Shown piece by piece: positions 31,765 to 44,051 of a stretch of DNA of 64,000 bases. Numbering within the stretch: position 1 is the first letter of the stretch; each line of letters begins with the position of its first letter. The notes under the pieces were generated by a model. It ran no database searches. It saw only the letters and a list, made by a program, of their open reading frames with translations, and was not told the DNA's origin. Both the position numbers and the translations under genes were made by a program. Source of the stretch: Enoplolaimus lenunculus (taxonomy: Eukaryota > Nematoda > Enoplea > Enoplida > Thoracostomopsidae); assembly GCA_030248215.1 (NCBI GenBank), contig JASANG010000231.1, forward strand, positions 27,183-91,182, in the 5' to 3' direction.

Positions 31765-33479
31765 TTAATGTTGTAATTTTGTTTCTGTGAAACTGCAAAC
31801 ATTATAAACAACTTAACGTCGAGCAATCTGACTGCATAAGCCAGTAAATGGAGGCAATCCGGTAGTGCCTCAGCCCCTAGAAAACCTTTTCTCCCCCATA
31901 AAGTGTTTTTGCTGCGACTGAATGATGAGGGTGCAACCGGAGATAAAAAACCGAATCCTAGTTGTGTAAAGTAACACGTTAATTTTGAAAGAAACGTCTG
32001 AATAAATTTATTTAACAGTAAAACTATAAAGTCTGTTAGCAGATTTTTTGAAGAACTCTAACCATGCCAGTTTATGGCCAGCTATAGCTGGCAGATGATA
32101 AGTTTTTAGATATCTGATATTTTTACGGCAGGTACCGTGTCCTTATGCTTGTTATGTGTTGTTAAATCATGGATTATACTAAGTAAAACAGTCATGTGAT
32201 TCTTCTAGAATCATTTTGGCGCCATATTTAGCATCCATTAATGTCTTTGCGTTCGCTGTGGGACGGGCACATATCTTTCAATTTTTCCGTTTTGTTCTGA
32301 AAACACCATCCCTGCCTGTGTATGTTATGTGAAATCCTAACATGCCTCACCTAAATTTTTGACACCCTACAATGTTTAGCTAAAGTTACGCGATTTCATG
32401 ATGATTTATGATTGATACCTACCTTTATTTCTCCATATAATCTTTGCCAATACTATGTTTTCCCTTGCCATATCTTAACCTTCGCCTTATTTTCTCCTTT
32501 TTCAAGCAGGGTAAGACTGAATGATGAAATATGAGAATCCGGAACAAAGTTTATAGTAATTTCTGTTCGGGGACCGGTATGCAAAATAAAGACCGCTTGT
32601 GAGTCAATCCTTCAATCTCACTTGATGAAATGTTTGTACATTCAACGATGCTCTTTGAAATATACTCGTACCATATATATGGATAAAACCCTTGTGGTCT
32701 GAGTGAGCATAAAATAAACAAGTTGTTTGACTGAAAGCCAAATATATGGTCACCACAAACTTAAACTTTAAAGATGGTAATTTTCGCACTGCAATACAAT
32801 TCATTAAGTTAAACTAAAGGTGAATAGTCCAAGGTTACAAGCATGTGTTTGGCCAGAGTTTTTAATTGAAATGATTTAAATTCTTGACTAAACGGAGGCT
32901 ATAACCCCAAACCACCCTCTGGCTCAGTTCTGGTACCGAAAGGTTTATATACTGTAACCGCGAAGTATTATTTTACTACTTTCTATATTTTTATTACCGC
33001 AAATTTAACTTTTCTTCAACGTATAAAATGTTATTGTGTTATAGTAGTATTTTGAAGCGGCTATACATTGTCACGAAATCTTAACAGCCACAGGTCCAAT
33101 GGACATTTGGTACTTATGGAAACTGCCAATTTAATATACCTGTTAAAATCGTTGATTCACTAGGATTTTCTATGTTTTCAGTATAGTTTGTCTCACTTGA
33201 CCCGTGTTTCTTCCAGTTATTTGAACACAGAGAGTGAAATATACTTTTATATCATGTGGTTGTATATGTAATGTATACTTACCACCCGCTGTAACCATGG
33301 CTCTTATATTATACCGAAAACACAAGTCTTAATGGAGCAATGTTCGTTTCAGTCTATTTGCTTGTTGTAAATTGCATTTAACGCTTTTGTGAATAACATA
33401 AGTAACATTTTAGTGGTTTTGCTTGATAAAGCTTGAAAATGACCTTTACTGCTATACCAAGTTTTAAAACAGGCCTTTG

Positions 33480-33614
33480 ATGCTGCCTACCGTGACTGAA
33501 ACTGTGAGTAAAGGCTCAACGGACCACCGGTACTGCAGTCGTACTCTCGACGCAGTGGGTAGCAAGGTGCCGTTGAGCTCAAAGTTACCGAAGCGGAGCC
33601 GCTGCATGATTTGA
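33480..33614 (+). CDS. Short open frame in a GC-rich, hairpin-forming island (uncertain)
   Basis: A 44-residue frame starts at ATG 33480 and ends at TGA 33612-33614, preceded by an acceptor-like TTTTAAAACAG (ends 33472). The peptide is not low-complexity: it contains KGSTDHRYCSRTLD and ends LPKRSRCMI. The same bases form a strong stem: GCTCAACGG (33514-33522) with CCGTTGAGC (33570-33578), and within it ACTGC/GCAGT and GTCG/CGAC. It could be a terminal exon of an unseen gene, or a structured RNA. I do not recognise either. Confidence 0.2.
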   Translation: MLPTVTETVSKGSTDHRYCSRTLDAVGSKVPLSSKLPKRSRCMI

Positions 33615-33963
33615 TGCACGAATGTGCTAACATAGCACATAAAACCAACTTTTTCGAAATATCTTATTATGCAAACCCTTTTGCTAAAAATGTATGCAAA
33701 TAGTGATGTGATATTCGAAACCTGACCTGAGCATATTATAATGTACTCAAACCTTTAACTCTGCAGAGGTTTTCCTAAAATCCCAGAATTAAAGTCGGGC
33801 AAAAAGATAACATTTTGAATGTTTTAGAATGAAAATTTATATGGGAATTTTTTTAAGTGTTTCACGCTTCTCTAGCCGCTAAACGCTGATTGGTGTTAAT
33901 TCCTTAACTGTACGAAAATTCTAATGATCTTATATGTAGCATATTGCTGAAAATGGAACAGAT

Positions 33964-34313
33964 CAGGGTGCAACCGGAGGTGAAAAATACCGAAGCCAGA
34001 GGTCAACGTAACTTGCCGGAGCCCGAGGTGAAGCGAAATTGGCAGCAAAAATGATAGTTAATTTTAGCCAATATCTGCAATATATATTGTTAAGTTGTTT
34101 GATTTTACGCTAATTTTCTGCGAAATTTCGGAAATTCTATCCTGAAAATTGTGACAATAGTATAAAACAAAACGCGCTAAACAGATAAGTTTTGCAAAAT
34201 TTGCACAATTTTACTAACGAAGTTGGCGGAACCTCCGGTAAAAATTCTACCGGGGCCGGAGCCGGAGGCCGATTTTCAGCCGTAGCCGCAGTCAGACCTC
34301 CGGTTGTACCTTG
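33964..34313. mobile_element. Non-autonomous hAT-like element
   Basis: CAGGGTGCAACCGGAGGT at the left is inverse to ACCTCCGGTTGTACCTTG at the right. The flanking octamers GAACAGAT (33956-33963) and ATACAGAT (34314-34321) agree at six of eight positions, as expected of an aged hAT target duplication. No coding sequence. Confidence 0.75.
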
Positions 34314-35901
34314 ATACAGATGGCTTTAGTTACACCATTGTATCGAAAATTCTAGTTCAGAATTTCCAATAAAACCGTTCTTGTATATATCTAAAACACA
34401 TACTTAATCATTTGAAGACTGCCGCAAGCGAAAATAGGAGCCACTGCCCAAGCGTGATGACAAAAAATAGAAAACTCTCAAGATAATCCATGCTGCCCTT
34501 CAGTCCAACAGCCGTATTCTCGAAAGGCTAAAAACCCAAAATGTTGAAAGGTATTATATTAATTAGAAAAACCTAAATGCGCAAATATATACCAAATAGA
34601 CATTTAAAATGTCCAAAAACAAATGTTACAACTTAGTGCATTAGTGCATAATAATTATACATGAAATATGAGTATATTTACCATGTTTTTTTTACAAAAT
34701 TGTTTTAACGCCTGAAGGTGCAAAATGAAAATATAACTGTCGGCATCGCGCATTGTTTGCATTAATTAAACAACTTTTGCATCGATTTAGTTTTGAAACG
34801 TTACCGTTCTAGAATTCAAACGTTTAGGCTTAAGAATACGCAATTCAAAGTATATGGGCCTCGGACGCAAATATATAGTCTGTGCCTTGCTAAAGCCGAT
34901 TACTAAATTTGCGTTTTCGTTTCAGAGCATTTGTTAAGTTAATGTTGTGAGGATAGCAAAACTGCGGGAGTTGGTTATTGAGCAGAGTGTAACGGAAAAT
35001 CGGTGTCCGTTTCGGTTATACAAATACCGCAAATTCGGCTAGTTTTACGCTCAAAATTAGGTAATAAACAACGTATATATCGCAATATTTCATTACCGAT
35101 CGATTGTTTCAAATGCAACAAAATTAAGAAATTCATCCGAAATTATTCTAGTATAAAAATCCGGTGTTATAGTTTAATTTTCCCCATGGGGATTTCGCCC
35201 CCTGACAGTAGAAACACACTTGGGATGATATGTACAACGAAATTTGGAATTATATGTTAAACCACGTCTGAAGTGACTAGTCATCCCGGTGGATTCAGCA
35301 AAGTGAAACCAAAGGCACATCGTTTTCCGGTCAAACCTCGTGGCATCACATTGAAGGAGATCTCGTGACAATACACAGAAAATAAGTTTTTTGACAAGCC
35401 TCTGAGATAATCCAATTGAACTGGAAAGTTCTGATAATTTTTATTAAAATATTTTTGCACGATGAAATGTGTAGTAAACTTATGTGCAGCACTATCGCAT
35501 GTATATACCGCCGGCCATAGCTTTGAAAAGATTGACGCCCAAGTGTAATTTTTCCGCGGGGAAGGGGAATTTCATGCTAGTAATTTTTTCGGCGAGTGAA
35601 ATCCCAATGGAGGAAAATAAAATTATATCACCGGCAAATATTTGCACGCCTCAATTTTGTTATTGAGAAAATAAAACATCTATAAAATCTTTATACTTCA
35701 AATTCTTCAATATTCGGTTTACCCTGATATTGAGACATGGCCAATGACTACGCTATTTGCCACCCCACTGTCCCATTATAGAAAAAGAAAATGAAGGAGT
35801 AAACCACTCCTGCGGCATGCTGAGACTGCTAAATTGCAGGACAACAGCGACAGCACAGTAATAACAATGAAACAGAGTCTACACCTCAGCATCTATTTAA
35901 G

Positions 35902-36485
35902 TACTGCAGTGACCCAATTAAGAGGGGGGCTAATATTTATTTATTCGGCCTTTAGGGTACCCCTGTTATTCGGTTACGGACTGTTATTCATTTTTAACCC
36001 ACCCATCGCCACCCTTCGTTAGTGATATATATCCTGTATTGCACCTATCCGTTGAATTAAACGTTTACTTGTATGTCAATAGCTTGAGCGATAATGTAAG
36101 GTTAAAAACTTAAGTACGCTTTAAAGTCTCGGCCAATGTAAAGAACAGGAGCGGAACAGTATTATTAGCATATTCCTAAGCCTAAGCCTGAAAATGAGCA
36201 TATTCCTAAGCCTAAGACAAGCAAAAAATAGTCTAAAGCTTAAGCTTACTCTATTGCAGTCCCACAGAAAAACGTTCCGCCCCTGATCTTTAGATGGGCC
36301 AAAGTTTCGAACTCAACTTTACTTGGCCTTCGAGTCATTTATGCTCTACAATTTAGAGATAACTGGCATTTATGGACTCTAATTAGGTTTAGGTACTCTA
36401 TCCGCTTACGGATTCTTATTAGGGATACGGACTCCTACTGATAGAGACTCAAAATGGGGACTCCCTCTTATTCAGGTCACTAGTA
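35902..36485. mobile_element. MITE family B, copy 3, with a nested family T insertion
   Basis: The left end TACTGCAGTGACCCAATTAAG and the right end CTTATTCAGGTCACTAGTA are inverse. Inner blocks match copies at 14836 and 15459. The sequence AAAGTYTCGAACTC of the family is interrupted by bases 36131-36300. Confidence 0.8.
36131..36300. mobile_element. Family T MITE inserted in family B copy
   Basis: GGCCAATGTAAAGAACAGG at the left is inverse to the right end CCCCTGATCTTTAGATGGGCC (21 bases; last 20 compared). Flanking octamers AAAGTCTC (36123-36130) and AAAGTTTC (36301-36308) form an 8-bp target duplication, and uninterrupted family B copies show one AAAGTTTC. This defines family T as hAT-like. 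Inside are CCTAAGCCTAAGCC arrays. Confidence 0.85.
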
Positions 36486-38655
36486 GCAGTCTAAGGTTTT
36501 GACTAAACCTGAGCATAAGCCTTAAATTAGTTTATATAATAAATGTTAACCTATCTTTGCTGTACAAAACAATATACATTAGATTTCAACCGGTGAAAAA
36601 ACTGGAAGTCACAATTTTGAATGAACCGGAATCGTAGGGAAATACACACGCTATAATTGTTCGAAACTAAATAAAAATTACGAAATTATTGTTCAAAATA
36701 TTAAAAATTTCGGTGCATCCACAATTTTCTCTAAAATTTTCGAAAGCCCGGGGAATATTTGCCCGTCCCATTTGTGTTTGATAGAAACATATAATATCTT
36801 ACCATAATTCTTGCAAAAATACAAAACAATGCATCACTTGAGTTGCCGAAATATCCGGCAAAAATTGTACTGGATTCATGTAAAATCGCATCACGACTCA
36901 CTATTCAAAGCTTAAACTAGCCCTCCTATTTGAATTATTTTAGTGGTGATTATAATATTCAAATTTATTAAAAAATATTTTACCTGTGCCTCAGTCGTCG
37001 AGCAAATGACATTCATTAGCGGGATGTGTGAGATAAGTATGCGCACGCCACTAGTTATATTTACTACGTAAAACGCTCAACTAACATCAGCTCAAATCGT
37101 AGCATCATATTGGAATTACGATTATTATATATGGAATTTGAAAAAGTTACCGGAACCGGAAAGCTTTACATTTAAGCCACCGAAAAATTCGTTTTAATGT
37201 TCTACTAATGCTGTATTATTGATGAAAATAAGGGTATTAATGTCTGAAATACCAGGCATTTGTCTTAAAATTTTAAGAAAGCATGGTTCTTGAAATTTCA
37301 AAATAATAGCAATGTAACAGCCAAACATATTCCTAAGTATAACCCTCCACAGCTTAAGAAACGTAAGTGTAGACAAAGCTTAAGCCTAAGCCTAGGCACA
37401 AAACTTACCTCTAACATTTAAGCCTACTCTATCTTGGAACGTAAAACGACTAATGTATACATAGTTCAAGGGAAGGGTAACGTTCGATAGAATCTCTGTT
37501 GCAGTGGTTTAAATCACAGCTTGTTTGTCAGGGTACTTCCTTCAGAGCAGCAAGTTAAAAGAAGCGCTTAAGAAACGAAAATTGAGGTTCGCAAACAAAA
37601 ACACAAAATCCGTTTTTGCGATATCCGAAATAGAAAATATAATTTCGGATATCCGGATAAATATCCAGCAAAAATTGCCGAATAACTTGATATGAAAAAA
37701 TATCCGACGCCCATCACTAAAATACATAAACAAATCTAGCTCATCAAACGGTTCAATATTGGCATTTACTGTTGGCAAAATTTAAATATTCCAAAACATC
37801 TATTTTGAAAATTTGACCAAAATGTTGTCTAGTACATCGCTAACTAGTAAAAAACAACATAATGCGTATGCAACAACTTAGCGCTCCTTATTTATTTGAC
37901 ACTAAGTGTCAACTGAAACTATTTTGTTTCTGTACGCTTAAGCTATTACATAACTTTTTTTACACAAATTTTGGTTTCAACAACATATACTTGGTTTTTG
38001 CTGCAGAACCGACTTCGATTCAACCATCACAAAACAATATAATACTAAACGAAAAATCATACTCTTTGAATGACAACATTTTTCGTTAAGTATAACTGAA
38101 ATACACAATGCGCGTAACATTTTTGATTAAAGCAACATGGAAGCTTTGCAGCACATAAGACACATAAAGATACAATATCATCCATAAGTTGGTAATACAA
38201 ATACCACAAGTAACAACTCTATTCAATGTGCAATTTGGTTATACACGGTGCAACATATGCTATATATTAATATGAATGTTATCGGTTCTATTATTTACAA
38301 CCCATCACTAAACGTAGGCTTGGGATTAGGCTCACAATTATGCTTAGGCTTAGTTCATGCGAACACTAAACACACAAGCCGTTACACCTAATAGAAACTC
38401 ATGTTTTTCAAAAAGTTCTTATAATTAAATGCACCTATTTCAAAATATGTGCCAAAATTAAAGTTGCACTACATGTTTAATTTCCAAATCCACACAATAC
38501 TGTTACAATACAAATAAAAAATATGTTCGCAAACATATATTCAATAATGGGGCTGCATCATAGAAATTTTATGGAAAAATTTTCTTGTGCTACAGCTTTT
38601 TACACTTGTACACTTTCCTAAAACAGTTTTCAAAATTGTCAAACTGACATAACTT

Positions 38656-38942
38656 AAGAGCTATTCACACGTGCAAGTTTTTGCTGCGAAAACTCGCAGC
38701 TGCAACTTGTACTTGCAAGTTTTGTCAAAAATCCCGATCGAAAAACTTGGAGCTGCAAGTGATTCATTAAAAATCACAGCTAGGAATTTAGTTCACATGT
38801 GTGAATAACCATTCAAGTGCACTGAATTTATTGCAGCCGCTTTCTCATTTCTCATTGGCTGACGAAAAAAATGCAAGTTCTGCGTGCAATTTCCTGCTGC
38901 AAGTTTTCGCATCAAAAACTTGCGCGTGCGAATAGGGCTATA
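38656..38942. mobile_element. MITE with GAGCTATTCACACGTGCAAG ends
   Basis: The left end continues through CAAGTTTTTGCTGCGAAAAC and is inverse to GTTTTCGCATCAAAAACTTG, CGCGTGCGAATAG and the flanking GGCTA at the right. No coding sequence. Confidence 0.7.
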
Positions 38943-40343
38943 GGTTTTACGTTCAAATTGAATTTCAGTATTACAGAATACCGTAAACTTGCCTTGCAAT
39001 GAATTCTTACTCTAAAATTCTACACCTCCAAAATTTAGTTGAGCGGTCAATACCTTACTTACCATTACAATAATAAGCTTGCAACAATCCTCACACGTTA
39101 ACCTGCATCTTGCCATTAATTATTTTATTCAAATATGTTTCACTTAAAATTTGACCAAGCTCAACGTATTTTAAATTAAACTTCTACTTAAGTCATTGTC
39201 AATGCCTGCTAAACAGCTGTTATGAACCTTAAATATCTTTGTCTAAGTTGAACACTAAGGTAAGTAATTAATAAAGAAATGTTCAACATAAGACGCCTAA
39301 GGTCTGTTTTACTAGTCTTGTTTTTCGTCAAAAAACCGACTATATTTAAACCAACAATACGAAGTATACAATATATAAACATACAAGCATATTTTATACA
39401 ACAGTTTATACTAAGCAATAAACATTATTATTATTATTATTATTATTATTTATAAACTTATTTCAACGTAACAGTTGTCGGATATTCGGTTTTTTAATTT
39501 CCGCGAATTAAAAACACTTCGAAAACTATAAGCAATGCATGTTCATACAGTTAGTTTAAAATAGATATAGAGAACACAGCACTAAACGTTTGTGGTTTTG
39601 AACACAATAGACACGATAAAACAAACATATAAATTAAAAAAGACTTCACTCATGCAAATACCGTAAAACAAATACAATCAAAGCAAATTCAATTTTAAAG
39701 CGACGGTCTGAAACTGCCGTTGTGTTTGGACCGAAAATAAGCCGAAATATTGTATATCGGCGGCATTACAAATAAATTAGTTTAACGTAACAGCTGTTCC
39801 TAACCTCAAGTAGTGGTTGGTTCCACTTGAAGCCCAAGTCCATATATATTCTGACGCATTCCAGCATTGTGGATCTTAAAACTAGTACAGTTGCAGGGCA
39901 AATCAGACGCGCAAAGTGTACTGAATCTGGGACATCAACATTCATTGGTTCAAAAGTTACAAGACCTATCAACAACTGGTGATTGCAAGTGTAACACACA
40001 TTTGAAAATACAGGCGGCCTGCTTAAAGTCTGAATATTTTTCAAGAATTTCACGCGTATCTTTCAAATCAATGGTTGCTAAGTTGACAAAAACTGTAATT
40101 CTCTGACATACCTTAAGCACAAGGTGTAGCATTTAATAAGAGATAAAACTCTTCGCAACAAATGAAATATCACAGATGAACCATAAAATCACAATTGAAA
40201 CAGCGTTTCATATTACAAATGTTTTCATATTGCCAAATTTAGATCGAAGTTGTAAAAATGAAAATACTACACAACACTAATAGCAAAACCTCAAAATTTT
40301 AAAAATTATATATTATATGTATGTAATATATATGTATATATGT

Positions 40344-40730
40344 CCGGGTGCAAAGCAGAATTGGGCTATACCGGAATCGGAACATAAAATTTAAACCGGA
40401 ATCGAAACTACAAAATTTGTGACTATACGGATAATTTGTATTAACAAGTATATTGATTTAGGGCGTCTGTTGGCTAGCAACGATTCTCAAAAACGTTGCA
40501 TGAACAAAATGACATTTGGCTCTGTAAACCTAAACCACAATCAATTATTGATAAGTTAACTTATCGAAAACAAATTAATAGATAACTGTTGCTGAATTTT
40601 TATACAACATATCACAAGTAGGTCTCAAATTAAAATGTGGAAATTCCGATTCCGATTGATTGTGCAATCGGAATCGGAACTCGTTTTGAATCGGAATTCT
40701 AATCGTAATAGGAATTCCGATTGCACCCTG
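40344..40730. mobile_element. Non-autonomous hAT-like element, family H copy 1
   Basis: The right end CCGATTGCACCCTG is inverse to CCGGGTGCAAAGCAG at the left. Octamers ATATATGT (40336-40343) and ACATATGT (40731-40738) match at seven of eight positions. Inner blocks (ATAAGTTAACTTATCGAAAAC, TCCGATTGATTGTGCAATCGG) match 47841-48206 in the opposite orientation. Confidence 0.8.
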
Positions 40731-41445
40731 ACATATGTAATATATAAGAATCAATGATAAATTTTCGACAGTACAACTGTGCTTAGCATTAAACCCCTCT
40801 CTATACACTATATGATAGAAACAAATGGCCAAATGAAAAGAAATATATCCCAACACTACGAGGCTCACGACGTTAAACAGTCAAGTCAATAAAAATGTAC
40901 CACAATACAGGTAAATTCCCCTAAATTCTAAAAAGCATTTATTTTTAATTTCAAACAAAACACAAAAAAATACAATGTAATATTGTAACACAGTTAAATC
41001 GTGACATAACAAATCTATCAACAAAAAGCGCACATCCGTCTTCTGCAAAATTGTTGCAAGATCGGTAACTAAATATGAATTTTTGTTTGTGATCATGCTT
41101 GCGTTGATTAATTTCCAAATATGAACACAGATATTAGATAGATATTCAACAGAAATTAGATAATAAATTTTGTGTAAATTCCTCAAAGGATGATACTGCA
41201 GCAACACTATAGGATGAAACTGCAGCAACACTATAGGATGAAATTTATGACAGTTTTCAACAAACAACAAAATCATGAATGTTGCATAATTACAAACATA
41301 ACCAAACTAAGTCGCATCACGGTACAGGAAGCTGATCTTGCATGCTGCTTCGACTGAAACTGTATGTTCAAACAAACACGGTTCCTGTACACTTTTTCAA
41401 CATTTAAGGTTAAAGCTTTGGGCTTACGCATGCATTCTCATAAAC

Positions 41446-41800
41446 TAGAGATGTACCGATTAGTCAGCATCGGCATCGGTAATAATCGGCACTTTTCGTG
41501 AGTATCGGCATCGGCATTGCAAAAAATTGCCGATTTTTTTGCCAATAATTTTTGCACATAACACTCAGTTGGAATGCTATCAATTTCATTTCTGGACGCA
41601 TATCAATGTGGCTGGTTAGGAAAACTGTTATCTCTCTTGCCTTTGAAAATATTAATTGAAATAAAGTTGTTATAAAATTATAATCATTAATGATGATGAA
41701 TGGTTACAGTTTAAGTCTTCACATAATGATGTAATGTAGTATCCTATCTGTTTATTAAGCATGGTGTACTAAAGTTGGAATCGGCATCGGCAAAATTAAA
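41446..41800. mobile_element. Fragment of an hAT-like element with CGGCATCGGC motifs
   Basis: TAGAGATGTACCGATTAGTC begins a run of ATCGGCATCGG motifs (41478-41525), and GGAATCGGCATCGGCAAAAT lies at about 41780-41798. This end type is widespread in hAT MITEs of animals. A second scrap, AATGTACCGATACCC...CCGATGCCGAAG, lies at about 42603-42680. Confidence 0.4.
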
Positions 41801-42049
41801 AATAAATTTAAGCATAAGCGCAAAAGGGGAAAGCGTATAACAAGCACACACTACCTCAAATAAAATAAAACCACACTAACAGATTTGTAGTCACAAATAA
41901 AACTCAATTTCATTTTAATACCTTTTTGTTCATCCGTTCCATCCACATAAATTTTATAAACTAAACCATTGACAAAATTTAGATATCGCAAACAATTACG
42001 TCATTTTCCACAACACTCACAAACTACTGCAAAGTGATCGTTGGTGGTA

Positions 42050-42163
42050 TTAACAACAGACCATGGTTTCAAACATCACCTGATCCGATCATCGTCTGTT
42101 CAACGTCTCGACAGGGCTTTCGTATACCTTATGCCACGCCTGTCAATACCAGCGCTTAAGCCT
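42050..42163 (+). pseudogene. 5S rRNA-like relic (pseudogene or 5S-derived SINE head)
   Basis: Comparison with a general animal 5S rRNA shows matching blocks in the right order: ACCATGGTTTCAAACA (for CCATACCACGTTGAA-CA), CACCTGATC-CGATCATCG (for the conserved region around GATCTCGTCCGATCACCG), TTCAACGTC (for AAGCAACGTC), then GCCTGTCAATACCAGCGCTTAAGCC (for GCCTGGGAATACCAGGTG...GGC). The spacing is close to a 115-120 base 5S gene. Many changes make it very unlikely to work. The match is from memory of the consensus, not a search. Confidence 0.5.
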
Positions 42164-43019
42164 TGCCCTTGAATGCGACGGGAAAGTGTGCATGAGCAAA
42201 ATTAGTTATCCTATCAAATATAGAGCTAAACAACCTGCAAAACTAAATATCCAACGTAACATACATATCCAAATGAATATTTAAACAGTTGTTGCTGTTG
42301 CAGCAAACGAACGTACAACCAGGCAGAGGAAGCAACATGGAGAATATTGCATCGAAGTATCAAGACCAAAACATATATTCTCGCTAATATGACAGCGACT
42401 TTGCATTGATTGAGTAAAGCCTTTGCTATGAGGACAAATGTTGACAGCGTGTAGACGAAATTTGGTATTATTTCAACACCGTAAGACTGAAACAAAATAA
42501 AAATTGACTTTTGTAGTACAAACAAATAACAATAGAAGAAATCTAATCTTATATACATCTGTTTATCTATCTATCTATCTTGGCACTGAATTTTCTCTAA
42601 GAATGTACCGATACCCAAATTTTCGCCGATGCAGCTTCTTATTTAGAAATTTTGCCCTTGTCGAACCGATGCCGAAGTCGTTAAAATTTAATACTTGTTT
42701 TAAGGAAAAGTGTTAGGATTACTAAATTTTAGACGCGATGACTTAAAAAATCCTAAAAACCATTAATGGCTGTAATTTTATGACAACGTTTAATTCAAAT
42801 TAATTTTTAAAAACGAACTCAAGAGACATCATTTCATAATCGGCCACACTGATACACGCCTCATAATAAAATTGTAAGCATTTGGACTCGCTGCCAAACA
42901 CCAAAAATATATCGGTAAAATTCGGCGAATTTTCTTCACTTGTTGTAGTATATGCAGTATTAACTACTATATAAGTAATGGAACGCCAAAAATATGAACA
43001 TATAGATTGGAAACATATC

Positions 43020-44051
43020 CCCACGACTTTCTGTCAGAGAAACACTGGTTAATCCTTCGTTCAGGATTCTATACGGACGCGATCCCGTATTACCGATTGA
43101 TGTAAAATACTTTACCCAAGAAATAGATGACAATGAACAATTCGATGTAGCGCACTTTAAAGACGTGGCAGAATTAATGAGCATTATTATCGCTAAGATT
43201 GTAGAACGAGTGGGATACAACGTTAAAGGAGCGCAAGAGACTCAGTGCGAATCTTATAACAAAAGGCACAAGAGAAAATGGCTCTTTAAACAAGGTGATT
43301 GAGTTTTTTGCGAAATCTAAAACGATCTGACCATAAAGTGGTGAAAAACAGTCTTCCATGGCTTGGACCTTACATCATGGAGAACGTTTATGAAAGAGAA
43401 TTTGCATGTTGAAGAACAATAAAGGAATATGAAAATGGAAACAAAATGTGTGCAACCTAAAAATTTACGCCGAACGGGACATCACAGAACAGAACACTCT
43501 TGCTTTTTCAGATGCGGACCCTGTTGCCTAGTCTCAACCTATTCACATAGGATAGAACATACAGATGGTGAAAATGAACTGAATAATATAATTGAGCTTG
43601 CCAAGGTATTGCAATAAGGAAGACAATGTGAATGGGCTGGAACTAAAATGGACTGTTTTGTGCTAAGTGAATGGATACAAAGCTGCAAAAATAGATTTTG
43701 ACGCCGACCGAAAACATTAGCTAACATCTTTAAGTCTACGCAACAGGGTGGAAATTGCTGACAATCTATATATTGGAAATGTGTCCGAAGCGATAAAGAT
43801 AGAATTATGCCAAATTTACCATGATTTCGATAAAGAGGGCGAGCTTGAATATTCATACTGCCCGGCCCACACAGCGTCAAACCAACGGCAAGGACAATGG
43901 CTGTCATGCCATAGCTACTGCGGTTGAGTTTTTGGAGAACGGTAAGGACCCGACTGCTGAGTCCAACATTCAGCTCATAAGAGGTCAGTTAATATCATGT
44001 CTGAAAATACGCCATAATTTATCATGCGATCCAGCTACTGCATTTGTTTGA
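43020..44051 (+). mobile_element. Fossil fragment of an integrase-bearing element with a protease-like segment
   Basis: The translated + strand contains LYGRDPVLPIDVKY at about 43068-43110, the hallmark of the end of a retroviral-type integrase core. Further on is a C-terminal-domain-like stretch with LPWLGPYIMENV. Downstream, at about 43870-43935, QTNGKDNGCHAIATAVEF resembles the C-terminal motif of Ulp1/OTU-like cysteine proteases that some integrase-bearing elements (Ginger and Polinton types, some Gypsy relatives) carry. No terminal repeats were found. It is old, partial and clearly broken, with several breaks. The family cannot be settled. Confidence 0.5.

Noticed and set aside
40881-41276. 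131-codon minus-strand frame rich in Ile, Leu and Phe
   Set aside because: AT-rich and hydrophobic by composition, with an exact tandem duplication at its start; no family resemblance or splice context.
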